A DNA stretch of 64,000 bases, taken from positions 186,001 to 250,000 of the forward strand of contig NZ_CP033324.1 in the NCBI RefSeq assembly GCF_003710085.1, given 5' to 3'. Shown in pieces: positions 35,347 through 44,137 of the stretch. Made by a program: the position numbers and the translations under genes. This DNA is from Nocardioides pantholopis. GTDB lineage: Bacteria; Actinomycetota; Actinomycetes; Propionibacteriales; Nocardioidaceae. The notes beneath the pieces were generated by a model. The model saw only the letters and a program-made list of their open reading frames with translations, had not been told where the DNA came from and ran no database searches. How positions within the stretch are numbered: the first letter of the stretch is position 1; each line of letters begins with the position of its first letter.

Positions 35347-35375
35347 AGGACGTATGTATCTGTAACATACAGCCT
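35347..35375. promoter_or_regulatory. Palindromic operator between VOC and TetR genes
   Basis: An imperfect inverted repeat with 11-base arms, AGGACGTATGT and ACATACAGCCT, matches at 9 of 11 positions around a 7-base spacer. The core GTATGT/ACATAC is perfect. AT-rich compared with its surroundings; probable TetR binding site. Confidence 0.65.
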
Positions 35376-35402
35376 GTAGGTATCGATGTCAGGAGGCTTT
35401 CG

Positions 35403-36047
35403 ATGGGACGGTCCAGTCGCGAGGAGAGCCTGCGGACCCGTGCCGCGCTGCTGGACGCGGCTCGGGGCCTCTTCCTCGAGCGGGGCTTCGACGCCGTCAG
35501 CGTCGAGGACGTGGGCCGGGCGGTCGGCGTCACCCGCGGCGCGGTCTACCACCACTTCGGGGGCAAGCGCCCGCTCTTCGAGGAGGTGGTCGCCGGGCTG
35601 CACCGCGAGATCGCCGTCCAGGTGGGCCGGGCTGCGGAGGCGGCCGGCCCTGGGCGCCCCGGGCTGGTCGCGGGGTGCCTGGCCTTCCTGGACGCCGCCG
35701 GGGCGCCGGCGGTGCGCCGGACCCTGCTCCTGGAGGCGCCGGCGGTCCTGGGCTGGCGGCACTGGCGCTCCCTGGACGCCGACCACTCGCGGGCGCTGCT
35801 GGAGCGCGGGCTGCGCGCGCTCGAGGAGGCCGGAGAGCTCGCGGCGGGGAGCGCCACGGCCGCCGCGACCCTGCTCTCGGGAGCGATGAACGAGGCGGTC
35901 CTCTGGCTCGCCGAGGAGGAGGGCGAGGAGGGAGCCGGGGAGGGAGCCGGAGAGAAAGCCGGGAAGGGCGGAGGCGGCGCCCGGGCCCGGATCGACGAGA
36001 CCCTGCGCCGCATCCTGGAGTCCCTCGTCGGCCCCGCGGACGTGTGA
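35403..36047 (+). CDS. TetR-family regulator
   Basis: A 214-residue regulator. The N-terminal helix-turn-helix is TRAALLDAARGLFLERGFDAVSVEDVGRAVGVTRGAVYHHFGGK cut into the usual three helices at about residues 12-55. The ligand domain follows, with an odd acidic then Gly-rich stretch near residues 178-200 (EEEGEEGAGEGAGEKAGK GGGG). ATG at 35403 follows AGGAGG seven bases upstream. Divergent from the VOC gene, with which it probably shares the palindrome at 35347. Confidence 0.9.
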   Translation: MGRSSREESLRTRAALLDAARGLFLERGFDAVSVEDVGRAVGVTRGAVYHHFGGKRPLFEEVVAGLHREIAVQVGRAAEAAGPGRPGLVAGCLAFLDAAGAPAVRRTLLLEAPAVLGWRHWRSLDADHSRALLERGLRALEEAGELAAGSATAAATLLSGAMNEAVLWLAEEEGEEGAGEGAGEKAGKGGGGARARIDETLRRILESLVGPADV

Positions 36048-36116
36048 TGTACGCCGTACCGGGGGCCGGCGGCTGTGCGGAACCCTCGGGAAGGTCCGGT
36101 CGTTGCACTGGACACC

Positions 36117-36203
36117 ATGCGCAAGAAGAAACCTCGACGATCCCGGGCCCCCCGACTCCGACCTGACGTCCGCCGCGACGTCACCGAGGCGGGTGGCCGA
36201 TGA
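36117..36203 (+). CDS. Possible 28-residue basic leader peptide
   Basis: A short frame starting MRKKKPRRSRAPRL and ending in TGA that overlaps the start of the downstream CNNM gene by ATGA. Ten of the first 20 residues are Lys or Arg. There is no clear GGAGG before it, so translation may be leaderless or weak. The four-base overlap matches how genes in this window are coupled, which is the main reason to list it. It could set translation of the membrane protein gene. Confidence 0.35.
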   Translation: MRKKKPRRSRAPRLRPDVRRDVTEAGGR

Positions 36204-37567
36204 CTCCGATCCTCTCGCTGCTCCTGGGTGTGCTGGTCGTGCTCGCGATCACCGCGGCCACCGGCTACTTCGTGGCCCAGGAGTTCGCCTACATGGCGGT
36301 CGACCGCTCCCGCCTCAAGGCCCGCGCCGCTGACGGCGACGCCACGGCCGAGCGGGCGCTGAAGGTCACCCGCCGGACCTCGTTCATGCTCTCGGGCGCC
36401 CAGCTCGGCATCACCGTCACCGGCCTGCTGGTCGGCTACGTCGCCGAGCCGCTGATCGGCGACGCGCTCGGCGAGATGCTCGGCGGCGTCGGGGTGCCGA
36501 CCGCCGTCGGTGTCGCGGTGGGCACGGTCCTGGCGCTGGCGTTCTCGACGATCGTGCAGATGCTCTTCGGCGAGCTGTTCCCGAAGAACCTCGCCATCGC
36601 CCGGCCCGGACCGGTCGCCGACCGGCTGGCCCGCTCCACGCTCGGCTACCTCAAGGTGACCGGGCCGCTGATCTGGGTCTTCGACCAGTCCTCCAACCTG
36701 CTGCTGCGGGCGCTGCGGATCGAGCCCGTGCACGACGTCGAGCACTCCGCCACCGCCCGCGACCTCGAGCACATCGTCGCCGACTCCCGCCAGACCGGTG
36801 ACCTCCCGGACGAGCTGTCGGTCCTGCTCGACCGGATCCTGGACTTCCCGACGCGCGACGTCGAGCACGCGATGGTGCCGCGGACCCGCGTCGACGTGGT
36901 CCCGGCCACCATGGAGGTCTCCGAGGTGCGCCGGCTGATGGCCACCGGCCACTCGCGCTACCCGGTCACCGATGCCGACCACGAGGTCGTCGGCGTGGTG
37001 CACCTGGGCGACCTGCTCGACGCCGGCCCGGAGGCGACCCTGGCCGACCTGACGCAGCCACCGCTGGTGGTCCCCACCCGGATGGCGCTGCCGGATGCGC
37101 TCGAGGAGCTGGCGCGCACCCGCAACGAGCTGGCAGCTGTCGTCGACGAGTACGGCGGGTTCGTCGGCGTACTCACCCTCGAGGACCTGGCCGAGGAGCT
37201 GGTCGGCGAGCTGACCGACGAGCACGACGAGTACGACGAGCCCGCGGCGACCGTCGACGACGCCTCCGGCTCGTGGCTGGTCCCGGGTGAGCTGCCGGTC
37301 GACGAGGTCGAGCGCACCATCGACCAGGACCTGCCCCAGGGCGACTACCAGACGCTGGCCGGCCTGGTCATCGCCGCGCACGGCCGGCTCCCCGAGCCCG
37401 GAACGGTGGTGCGGCTGCGGCTGCCCGACGACCCCGGGGACCTGGCCCACGGCGACGAGCCGCAGCCCCGCTACGTCCGCCTGGAGGTGGTCGAGGTCGA
37501 GCAGCACGTGCCCTCGACCGTCCGCGTCACTCTCGACCGGCCGAGCGCCGGCGAGGAGGAGTCCTGA
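36200..37567 (+). CDS. CNNM/CorC-type membrane protein with CBS pair (first)
   Basis: A 455-residue membrane protein of the DUF21-CBS-CorC/HlyC group (often called hemolysin TlyC or HlyC-like). The DUF21 domain (residues 1-190) has four hydrophobic segments with FVAQEFAYMAVDRSRLK and GAQLGITVTGLLVGYVAEPLI as signatures. A CBS pair follows (VSEVRRLMATGHSRYPVTDADHEV cut across the first; VVDEYGGFVGVLTLEDLAEELVGE in the second). A CorC/HlyC domain ends the protein. Relatives act in Mg2+ or other divalent cation efflux. It shares one base with the next gene, a homologue without the last domain. Confidence 0.88.
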   Translation: MTPILSLLLGVLVVLAITAATGYFVAQEFAYMAVDRSRLKARAADGDATAERALKVTRRTSFMLSGAQLGITVTGLLVGYVAEPLIGDALGEMLGGVGVPTAVGVAVGTVLALAFSTIVQMLFGELFPKNLAIARPGPVADRLARSTLGYLKVTGPLIWVFDQSSNLLLRALRIEPVHDVEHSATARDLEHIVADSRQTGDLPDELSVLLDRILDFPTRDVEHAMVPRTRVDVVPATMEVSEVRRLMATGHSRYPVTDADHEVVGVVHLGDLLDAGPEATLADLTQPPLVVPTRMALPDALEELARTRNELAAVVDEYGGFVGVLTLEDLAEELVGELTDEHDEYDEPAATVDDASGSWLVPGELPVDEVERTIDQDLPQGDYQTLAGLVIAAHGRLPEPGTVVRLRLPDDPGDLAHGDEPQPRYVRLEVVEVEQHVPSTVRVTLDRPSAGEEES

Positions 37568-38586
37568 TGGAGAACCCCGTCGTGGTGGCCGTCGCCACCG
37601 TCGTCATCATCGCCGCCAGCGCGTTCTTCGTCGCCGTCGAGTTCGCGCTGATGGCCGCCAAGAGGCACCGCCTCGAGGACGCCGCCGCCGACAGCCGCGC
37701 CGCCCGCGCGGCGCTGCGCAGCTCCTCGGAGCTGACCGTCCTGCTCGCCGGTTCCCAGCTGGGCATCACCGTCTGCGTGCTGGCCCTCGGCGCGATCACC
37801 AAGCCGGCCGTGCACCACTGGCTGACCCCGCTGTTCGCGGACTGGGGCGCGGCGTACTGGATGGCCGACGTCGCCGGGTTCGTCCTGGCGCTGATCGTCG
37901 TGACGTTCCTGCACCTCGTGGTGGGGGAGATGGCGCCGAAGTCCTGGGCGATCGCGCACCCCGAGCGCTCCGCCACGCTGCTGGCGATCCCGATGCGCGG
38001 CTTCATGTGGCTGACCCGCCCGCTGCTGCGGGCCCTGAACAACGCCGCGAACTGGTGCCTGCACCGGGTCGGTGTCGACGCTGTCAACGAGGTCGCGTCC
38101 GGCCAGGACCCCGGCGCGCTGCGCCAGCTGGTCGAGCACTCGGCGAACGTCGGCGCGCTGGACGCGTCGTACTCCCGCCAGCTCTCGGGGGCCCTGGAGC
38201 TGGAGACGCTCACGCTCGGCGACCTGGTCCGCGCCACGCCGCCGACCGCCGTCCCGGTCGGTGCTCGGGTGGCCGACGTGCAGGAGGCCAGCCGGCGCAC
38301 CGGCCACCTGCGCATCCTGGTGGGCGAGGCCGACCACGCGGTCGGGGTCGTGCACGTCCGCGACACCCTCGAGGAGCCCGTCGGCACAGCTGTCGACGGC
38401 CTGACCCGGCCGCTGATGAGGCTCCCCGCCGACACGAAGGTGTACGCCGCGCTCGCGCGGATGCGGGAGACCAGCAACCAGCTCGCGGTCGTGACCGACC
38501 CGGCCGACCCGTCCCGGGTGCGCGGCCTGGTCACGGTCGCCGACCTGCTGCGGCGGCTGTTCCCGCTGCGCGAGCAGTCGGCCTGA
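37567..38586 (+). CDS. CNNM/CBS membrane protein (second, short form)
   Basis: A 339-residue paralogue of the preceding protein. It has the DUF21 domain (FFVAVEFALMAAKRHRLED, GSQLGITVCVLALGAITKP, HLVVGEMAPKSWAIAHPE) and a CBS pair (VADVQEASRRTGHLRILVGE, and VVTDPADPSRVRGLVTVADL), then stops, so the CorC/HlyC domain is absent. The TGATG junction (one-base overlap) implies coupled translation and equal output, which suggests the two form a heteromeric transporter. From memory, such long/short pairs recur in actinobacteria. A strong hairpin follows 20 bases later. Confidence 0.87.
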   Translation: MENPVVVAVATVVIIAASAFFVAVEFALMAAKRHRLEDAAADSRAARAALRSSSELTVLLAGSQLGITVCVLALGAITKPAVHHWLTPLFADWGAAYWMADVAGFVLALIVVTFLHLVVGEMAPKSWAIAHPERSATLLAIPMRGFMWLTRPLLRALNNAANWCLHRVGVDAVNEVASGQDPGALRQLVEHSANVGALDASYSRQLSGALELETLTLGDLVRATPPTAVPVGARVADVQEASRRTGHLRILVGEADHAVGVVHVRDTLEEPVGTAVDGLTRPLMRLPADTKVYAALARMRETSNQLAVVTDPADPSRVRGLVTVADLLRRLFPLREQSA

Positions 38587-38606
38587 GGCTCCGCAAAGAC
38601 CGAAAC

Positions 38607-38636
38607 GCCGGTCCCGCCCCTCGGGGCGGGACCGGC
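38607..38636. terminator. Hairpin between convergent genes (copy 1 of 2)
   Basis: Perfect 14-base arms (GCCGGTCCCGCCCC and its complement) with a two-base centre TC. It lies between the CNNM gene and fabG, which converge, so it may end both transcripts. No T-run follows on the plus strand. The same 30 bases recur at 62721. Confidence 0.75.
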
Positions 38637-38668
38637 CGGTCAGCTCGACGCGACCGCGTCGAGGGTTC

Positions 38669-39439
38669 TCACGATGCAGGTCCGCCCGCCACGTAGAGCA
38701 CCTGCCCGGAGACGAAGCCTGCGTCCTCGTCGACGAAGAACGCGACTGCCCGGGCGATGTCAGCCGGGGACCCGATGCGGCCGACCGGGACGTCCTTGGC
38801 GACGGCCGCCTTGAAGTCCTCGAAGGTCATCCCGAGGCGCTCGGCGGTGGCCGCCGTCATCTCCGTCTCGATGAAGCCGGGCGCGACCGCGTTGGCGGTG
38901 ACGCCGAACTTGCCGAGCTCCAGTGCGAGGGTCTTGGTGAAGCCTTGGACGCCGGCCTTGGCGGCGGAGTAGTTGACCTGCCCCCGATTGCCCAGGGCGG
39001 AGGTGCTGGACAGGTTGACGATGCGACCCCAGCGGGTCTGGATCATGTAGCTCTGCACCGCCCGGGTCATCAGGAAGGCGCCACGCAGGTGGACGTTCAT
39101 GACGGCGTCCCACTCGTCGGCGGCCATCTTGAACAGCAGGTTGTCCCGGATGATCCCGGCGTTGTTGATCAGGATGGTCGGCGTGCCGAGCTCGGCCACC
39201 GTCCGGTCGACGGCCTGCCGGACGGCGGCCTCGTCGGATACGTCGGCCGCCACCGAGATCGCTCGGCCGCCGTCTGCTTCGATCTGGCTGACCACCTCGG
39301 TGCAAGACCCGTGGTCGAGGTCGAGAACGGCGACCGCGTGGCCGTCGGCGGCAAGGCGACGGGCGATGCTGGCGCCGATCCCTCGTGCGGCCCCGGTGAC
39401 GATCGCTGTTCGTGGCGGGGTGGTGGTGGGGGTGGTCAT
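38669..39439 (-). CDS. SDR oxidoreductase, FabG-type 3-oxoacyl reductase
   Basis: A 256-residue classical SDR. Cofactor motif TGAARGIGASIA, NNAGI, the active-site Ser in NLSSTSALGNRG and the Tyr/Lys in NYSAAKAG are all intact; the C-terminal FVSGQVLYVAGG is typical of FabG. Substrate is probably an acyl-CoA or acyl-ACP beta-ketone or alcohol. The ATG at 39439 follows AGGAGTCCCCG. It lies downstream of the CaiB gene after 54 bases on the same strand and is likely the last gene of the TetR-CaiB-SDR transcript. Function in the adjacent catabolic island is inferred from position. Confidence 0.88.
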   Translation of the reverse strand: MTTPTTTPPRTAIVTGAARGIGASIARRLAADGHAVAVLDLDHGSCTEVVSQIEADGGRAISVAADVSDEAAVRQAVDRTVAELGTPTILINNAGIIRDNLLFKMAADEWDAVMNVHLRGAFLMTRAVQSYMIQTRWGRIVNLSSTSALGNRGQVNYSAAKAGVQGFTKTLALELGKFGVTANAVAPGFIETEMTAATAERLGMTFEDFKAAVAKDVPVGRIGSPADIARAVAFFVDEDAGFVSGQVLYVAGGPAS

Positions 39440-39493
39440 CGGGGACTCCTGTCGACGTGGCTGATCTCGGTGAGACGGGCTGCCTCACGCCGG

Positions 39494-40648
39494 TCATTCG
39501 GGGGTGGCGAACTCCTGGCGCACGCGCTCGGTGTGCTCCCCGAGCTCCGGGCCAGGCCGCCGGATGGAACCCGGGGTCCCAGTGAACTTGGGGACGACGC
39601 TCGGCATCGGCACCGGCTGGGGATACCCCGCCGCCTCGAGCCGCGTGACCATTCCCCGAGCGGCGTACTGCTCGTCCGTCACGATGTCCGCCGGGGTGTA
39701 GATCCGGCCTCGAGGGATCTCGTGCTCGTCGAGGACCGCCTCGAGGGCTGCAGCGCTCAGACCGGCGGTCCACTGCTGCACCAGGCGGTCGAGCTCGTCC
39801 GCGTGCTGGCCACGCGCCTCGTGCGTCGCGTACCGCTCATCGGTGGCGAGGTCGGGCCGGCCCATGGCCCGGCACAGACGCTGGAAGATGGCGTCGGCGT
39901 TGGCCGCGATGAGCACCTCGATCCCGTCATGTGTCCGGTAGACGTTCGACGGGGCGACGCCGGGCAGCGTGCTCCCGGCCCGGCCCCGCGTGACGCCGCC
40001 GATCTCCCAGTCGGGAAGCAGGGACTCGGTGAGCGCGAAGACGCTCTCGTAGAGTCCGACGTCCACCTCCTGACCACGGCCGGTGCGGTGTCGCTCGTTG
40101 ATCGCCGCGAGGGTGCCGATCACGGCGAACATGGCGGCGAGCTCGTCGCCAAGGCTGATGCCGGCCCGCACGGGTGGGCGATCGGGGAAGCCCATCAGGG
40201 CCCGCAGACCGCCCATCGCCTCGGCCACGCTGCCGAATCCACGGTCGTGGGAGCGCGGCCCGTCCTGCCCGAAGCCGGAGACGTGCACCATGATCAGGCC
40301 GGGGTTGTCTGCGACCACCGACGCATAGTCGAGGCCCCACTCCGCCATTCGGCCGGGTGCGAAGTTCTCCAGGACCACGTCCGCGCTCGTCACCAGGGAC
40401 CGCGCCAGGGCGCGGTCGCTCTCGGACTTCAGGTCGAGGACCACCGACTCCTTGTTGCGCGCGATCGCCGGCCACCAGAGGCTGCGTCCCTCGTGCAGCA
40501 CGCCCCAGCGCCGCATCGGATCGCCGGCCGGTGGCTCGATCTTGATCACCCGGGCGCCGTAGTCACCCAGCAGCTGCCCGGCGAAAGGTCCGGCGATGAA
40601 CCCACCGAGCTCGACGACCGTGATCCCGTCCAGCGGTCCCGCGCTCAC
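39494..40648 (-). CDS. CaiB/BaiF family CoA-transferase
   Basis: A 384-residue family III CoA-transferase that would move CoA between carboxylic acids. Markers: GITVVELGGFIAGPFAGQLL at the N-terminus, RNKESVVLDLKSESD, FGQDGP, and the catalytic aspartate in GISLGDELAAM (D168, matching Asp169 of formyl-CoA transferase). RGQEVDVGLYESVFAL and a smaller C-terminal domain follow. The start is GTG at 40648. It lies between the TetR gene (48-base gap) and the SDR gene. Likely role: activating the island's substrate or an intermediate without ATP. Confidence 0.9.
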   Translation of the reverse strand: MSAGPLDGITVVELGGFIAGPFAGQLLGDYGARVIKIEPPAGDPMRRWGVLHEGRSLWWPAIARNKESVVLDLKSESDRALARSLVTSADVVLENFAPGRMAEWGLDYASVVADNPGLIMVHVSGFGQDGPRSHDRGFGSVAEAMGGLRALMGFPDRPPVRAGISLGDELAAMFAVIGTLAAINERHRTGRGQEVDVGLYESVFALTESLLPDWEIGGVTRGRAGSTLPGVAPSNVYRTHDGIEVLIAANADAIFQRLCRAMGRPDLATDERYATHEARGQHADELDRLVQQWTAGLSAAALEAVLDEHEIPRGRIYTPADIVTDEQYAARGMVTRLEAAGYPQPVPMPSVVPKFTGTPGSIRRPGPELGEHTERVRQEFATPE

Positions 40649-40696
40649 GCCGCACCCCCGGCGGTCTGGGCGACGAGCCGTCCGCGGGCAGAGGCA

Positions 40697-41314
40697 TCAG
40701 CCAGGTGGCGTGGCGCCGTACACCGTGCGGTACCAGATCTCGGTGAGCGTCGCGATGGCCGTGGCGTCGTCGGGCGTCTCCACATCGGCGTCACCACCTG
40801 CCGCCAACCAGGTCCAGCAGAACGATTCCAGCAGGCTGACCAGGGCGGACGCCAGAGTCGGCAGGTCGAGTCCCACGTGCTGTCCCGACCGTTCGGCGCC
40901 GTGCAGGCCACTCAGCACGGCCTTGATGCCGGCAGCGCGGTTGTCCCGCCAACGCTGGCGGAAGTCCGGGTCCAGCATGGACATCTGGAAGAGCCCGATC
41001 ATCTCGGGGAGGTACTTCTTGTACGTCGTCCAGTACGCCGTGACCGCGGCGCGAACGCCCTCGTGCGGGTCGCCCGCACTCGACTGCAGGGACGAGGCCG
41101 AGACGACCTCGGCGGAGAACTCCTCCAGCAGCGCCTCGAGCAGCTGCTCCTTGTTGTCGTAGTAGTTGTAGAACGATCCCGCCGACCGCCCCGCGGCGGC
41201 TGCAATGTCCGAGATCTTGGTGTTGAAGTAGCCCTTCTCCGCGAACGTCCTGCGCGCCGCATCGAGAAATGCGGCCTCGGTCCGCTGGCCCTTCGTCGTG
41301 GCTGCCACGTACAT
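40697..41314 (-). CDS. TetR-family regulator of the catabolic island
   Basis: A 205-residue TetR regulator. The DNA-binding part is FLDAARRTFAEKGYFNTK followed by ISDIAAAAGRSAGSFYNYYDNK at about residues 16-57, and a mainly helical ligand domain follows. It is divergent from the plus-strand catabolic run, and the palindrome at 41434 lies between the two. That palindrome's near twin at 56168 precedes the ABC importer. I infer that this protein controls both, with an acyl-CoA or the free substrate as the likely ligand. Confidence 0.88.
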   Translation of the reverse strand: MYVAATTKGQRTEAAFLDAARRTFAEKGYFNTKISDIAAAAGRSAGSFYNYYDNKEQLLEALLEEFSAEVVSASSLQSSAGDPHEGVRAAVTAYWTTYKKYLPEMIGLFQMSMLDPDFRQRWRDNRAAGIKAVLSGLHGAERSGQHVGLDLPTLASALVSLLESFCWTWLAAGGDADVETPDDATAIATLTEIWYRTVYGATPPG

Positions 41315-41433
41315 CGACCCCTGTCTCGGTCCTTCTCACGCCCTGAAGGGAGCCCTGCGCCCTCGCAGTTCCGCCCCGGTGCGCCCCTGGGTGCTGCATT
41401 TTGAACCATCCTCCCCTCTTGCACACTTCTGAA

Positions 41434-41451
41434 TCTGAATCTAGCATCAGA
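41434..41451. promoter_or_regulatory. Candidate TetR operator, catabolic operon
   Basis: TCTGA-ATCTAGCA-TCAGA, 5-base arms around 8 bases, lies in an AT-rich patch 38 bases before the first catabolic gene. It matches the site at 56168 at 14 of 18 positions, with both arms kept. Confidence 0.7.
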
Positions 41452-41488
41452 AAAGTACCCGAGAAACCCTCGATGCAGGAGATCCCAG

Positions 41489-42865
41489 ATGGCGATGATG
41501 AACCGGTCCCAGTACCTCGCTTCCCTCGACGACGGGCGGCGCATCTTCGCCGAGGGCGACGAGATCAAGGACCTCGCCACCCACCCCCAGTTCGCTACGG
41601 CGATCAAGCTGGTGGGGGACGGGTACGAGGCGCACTACCAGCCCGGTGCCGACGTCAGTGGCCCCTACTTCAAGATCCCGCGCAGCCGTGAGGACATGAA
41701 GGGCCTCCTCAAGGACCTGCTCGACTGGGACATGGTCACCGTGACCACGAGCCAGGGCCTGCTGGCGCTGCTGACGGCGGCCGCCCGGATGCGCCCGGCG
41801 TCCCCGGAGTACGCCGACCGGATCGAGGCCTACTTCGAGTACTGCCGGGACAACGACCTCCGCTGTGTGCAGGCGATCACCGACGCCAAGGGCGACCGGC
41901 GGCTCCCCCCGAGCAAGCAGGACGACCCCGACGCCTACACCCGGATCGTCGAACGGCGTGCGGACGGCATCGTCATCCGGGGCGCGAAGCTGCACATCTC
42001 CTCGGCCTCGGTCAGTCACGAGCTGGTGGTGATGCCCACGAAGAACATGAAGGAGGGGGAGGAGGACTACGCAGTTGCGTGCGCGATCCCGGTCAACGCC
42101 CCCGGTGTCCGGATCGTCAACACGAACTACGCACCGCGGGAGCGGGAGGAGGACTTCCCGGTCAGCGCGCACCACAACATGCCGGAGGGCTTCGTCATCC
42201 TCGATGACGTCTTCGTGCCCAACGAGCGGATCTTCCTCGCCGGCGAGACCCGCCACTCCGCCACGTTCGCCCACGCCCTCGGCCTCTGGGAGCGGCTCGG
42301 TGGAACCGCCCACATGTCCGAGTACGGGGACACCCTGGTCGGTCTGGCCCAGCTCATCGCCGAGGCCAACGGCACCGAGAAGATCCACCACATCCGGGAG
42401 AAGATCGCCGAGATGGTCATCTACACCACCCTGGTCCGCGCGGGTCTGGAGGCGGCCATCGCGAACGCCGAGCCGAGTCCCGAGGGCTGGTACTTCCCGA
42501 ACGAGCTCTTCACCAACGCCGCCAAGCACTACGCGGCGGCCGACTTCAGTCTGATGGTCCGCCACCTTCACGACATCGGAGGCGGGTCGATCGTCACGGC
42601 GCCGTCCTTGCGTGACCTGGAGAACGACGAGGTCGGCCCGTTCGTGAAGAAGTACATGGCGACCAAGGACGGCATCGGCGGCGAGTACCGCACCCGCCTC
42701 TTCCACGCGATCCGCGACTTCACCGCTGATGCCTACGGTGGCTGGCAGCTGGTCACGATGATCCAGTCCGGCGGCGGCCTCTACGCCCAGCGACTGGTGG
42801 CGCGCAAGCACTACGACATGGAGAACGCCAAGGGCCTCGCTCTCAAGCTCGCCGGGCTGGCATGA
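41489..42865 (+). CDS. HpaB/4-hydroxybutyryl-CoA-dehydratase-like flavoprotein
   Basis: A 458-residue protein with the acyl-CoA dehydrogenase-like fold of the 4-hydroxyphenylacetate 3-hydroxylase / 4-hydroxybutyryl-CoA dehydratase family. Family marks include NDLRCVQAITDAKGDRRLPP, VRGAKLH-like VIRGAKLHISSASVSHELVV, DDVFVPNERIFLAGE and GSIVTAPSLRDLENDEVGPF. The pattern is closest to the dehydratase branch as I recall it, but the iron-sulphur ligands are gone: there is no Cys before residue 119, and the His/Cys pair falls on Leu266 and Thr273. It therefore probably works as an FADH2-dependent monooxygenase or a cluster-free enzyme. No flavin reductase gene is nearby. First gene of the operon. 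Confidence 0.82.
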   Translation: MAMMNRSQYLASLDDGRRIFAEGDEIKDLATHPQFATAIKLVGDGYEAHYQPGADVSGPYFKIPRSREDMKGLLKDLLDWDMVTVTTSQGLLALLTAAARMRPASPEYADRIEAYFEYCRDNDLRCVQAITDAKGDRRLPPSKQDDPDAYTRIVERRADGIVIRGAKLHISSASVSHELVVMPTKNMKEGEEDYAVACAIPVNAPGVRIVNTNYAPREREEDFPVSAHHNMPEGFVILDDVFVPNERIFLAGETRHSATFAHALGLWERLGGTAHMSEYGDTLVGLAQLIAEANGTEKIHHIREKIAEMVIYTTLVRAGLEAAIANAEPSPEGWYFPNELFTNAAKHYAAADFSLMVRHLHDIGGGSIVTAPSLRDLENDEVGPFVKKYMATKDGIGGEYRTRLFHAIRDFTADAYGGWQLVTMIQSGGGLYAQRLVARKHYDMENAKGLALKLAGLA

Positions 42866-44094
42866 CGACCACCGAGGTGCCGAGCGACCTGGCCGCGTTC
42901 GCCGGGTTCCTGCGCGAGCGGCTCGCCGTGCTCTCGGGTGAGTTCGCCCGTCCGAGCGACGCAGCCGACCGAGCGCCCGGCGACGACCGGATCGCCGCCG
43001 TGGAGGAGCTGAGGGAGGGCCACGAGGAGGAGATCCGTTGGGTCCGCCGCTTCCAGGCCGCGCTGTACGAGGCCGGCATTGCCTGGCCCAGCGGTCCGGT
43101 GGTGCACGGCGGGCTGGGGCTGACGCCCGCGCACGACGCGGTGCTCGACGACCTGTTGAGCGAGCTGGGGTTCCCGTCGCGCGAGGCCCTCTTCGTGGGG
43201 CTCCGCATCGTCGCCCCGGCGCTGCTCCACCACGCTGCGCCGGCGCTGCGTGACGAGGTGCTGCCAGCGCTCTACCGCGCGCAGATCGTGGGCTGCCAGC
43301 TCTTCTCCGAGCCGGGGGCGGGCTCTGACCTGGCTGGCGTGACCACCCGCGCCGTCCGCGACGGCGACGACTGGGTGGTCTCCGGCCAGAAGGTCTGGAC
43401 CTCGATGGCCCACCTCGCCGACGTCGGGGAGGCCCTCGTGCGCACCCACCCGGAGGCCTCGAAGCACGGCGGGCTCACCATGCTGCTGATCGACATGCAC
43501 GCCCCCGGCGTCACGGTCCGCCCGATCCGCCAGATGACCGGGGGCGCCGCCTTCAACGAGGTGTTCCTCGACGAGGTGCGCGTCCCGGACGCCCGCCGCA
43601 TCGGCGGGCTCGGCGAGGGCTGGCGCGTCGCCGGGACCAGCCTCGGCTCCGAGCGCAGCACCATGGGCGGCGCGGCCGGACCGCTCACGCCGTACGTCAT
43701 GGAGCGGGTGGTGGGCCTGGTGCGCCGACTCGGCGCGGAGGCAGACGCCGTGCACCGCCCCCAGATCGCCCGCGCAGTCGCCGCCGTCGCGGCGATGCGG
43801 GCGGTGGCCAACCTCAGCCCGGGGTCCTGGTCGCACCGCCTCGAGCCGGTCTCCGGCTCGGTGCTCAAGATGCTGATGAGCCAGGCCGCCGACGAGATCG
43901 CCCGCCTGGCGCAGGACGTGCTCGGCGAGGGCGCCTTCGTCGACCTCGGCGAGGCCGACGCCTACGCCTGGTCCGAGTTCGTCCTCGGCGTGCCGGCCCT
44001 GCACATCGCCGGCGGCACCGATGAGATCCAGCGAAACGTCATCGCCCAGCGCGGCCTCGGCCTACCACGGGTCTCCGCACCGCGCGCCACGTAG
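42862..44094 (+). CDS. Acyl-CoA dehydrogenase (island, first)
   Basis: A 410-residue FAD-dependent acyl-CoA dehydrogenase, overlapping the flavoprotein gene by ATGA. It has QLFSEPGAGSDLAGVTTRA (FAD/substrate region), WVVSGQKVWTS and ALHIAGGTDEIQRNVIAQRGLGLPR. At the usual C-terminal Glu position (YEGT) it reads AGGT, but SERSTMGG holds a Glu where isovaleryl-/long-chain-type enzymes place theirs, so it may still be active. Probably oxidises a branched or ring-bearing acyl-CoA; substrate not readable. Confidence 0.88.
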   Translation: MTTTEVPSDLAAFAGFLRERLAVLSGEFARPSDAADRAPGDDRIAAVEELREGHEEEIRWVRRFQAALYEAGIAWPSGPVVHGGLGLTPAHDAVLDDLLSELGFPSREALFVGLRIVAPALLHHAAPALRDEVLPALYRAQIVGCQLFSEPGAGSDLAGVTTRAVRDGDDWVVSGQKVWTSMAHLADVGEALVRTHPEASKHGGLTMLLIDMHAPGVTVRPIRQMTGGAAFNEVFLDEVRVPDARRIGGLGEGWRVAGTSLGSERSTMGGAAGPLTPYVMERVVGLVRRLGAEADAVHRPQIARAVAAVAAMRAVANLSPGSWSHRLEPVSGSVLKMLMSQAADEIARLAQDVLGEGAFVDLGEADAYAWSEFVLGVPALHIAGGTDEIQRNVIAQRGLGLPRVSAPRAT

Positions 44095-44137
44095 TCGCTC
44101 GTCCCGATCCAGCACATGCTCAGTGAGGAGTAGAACA

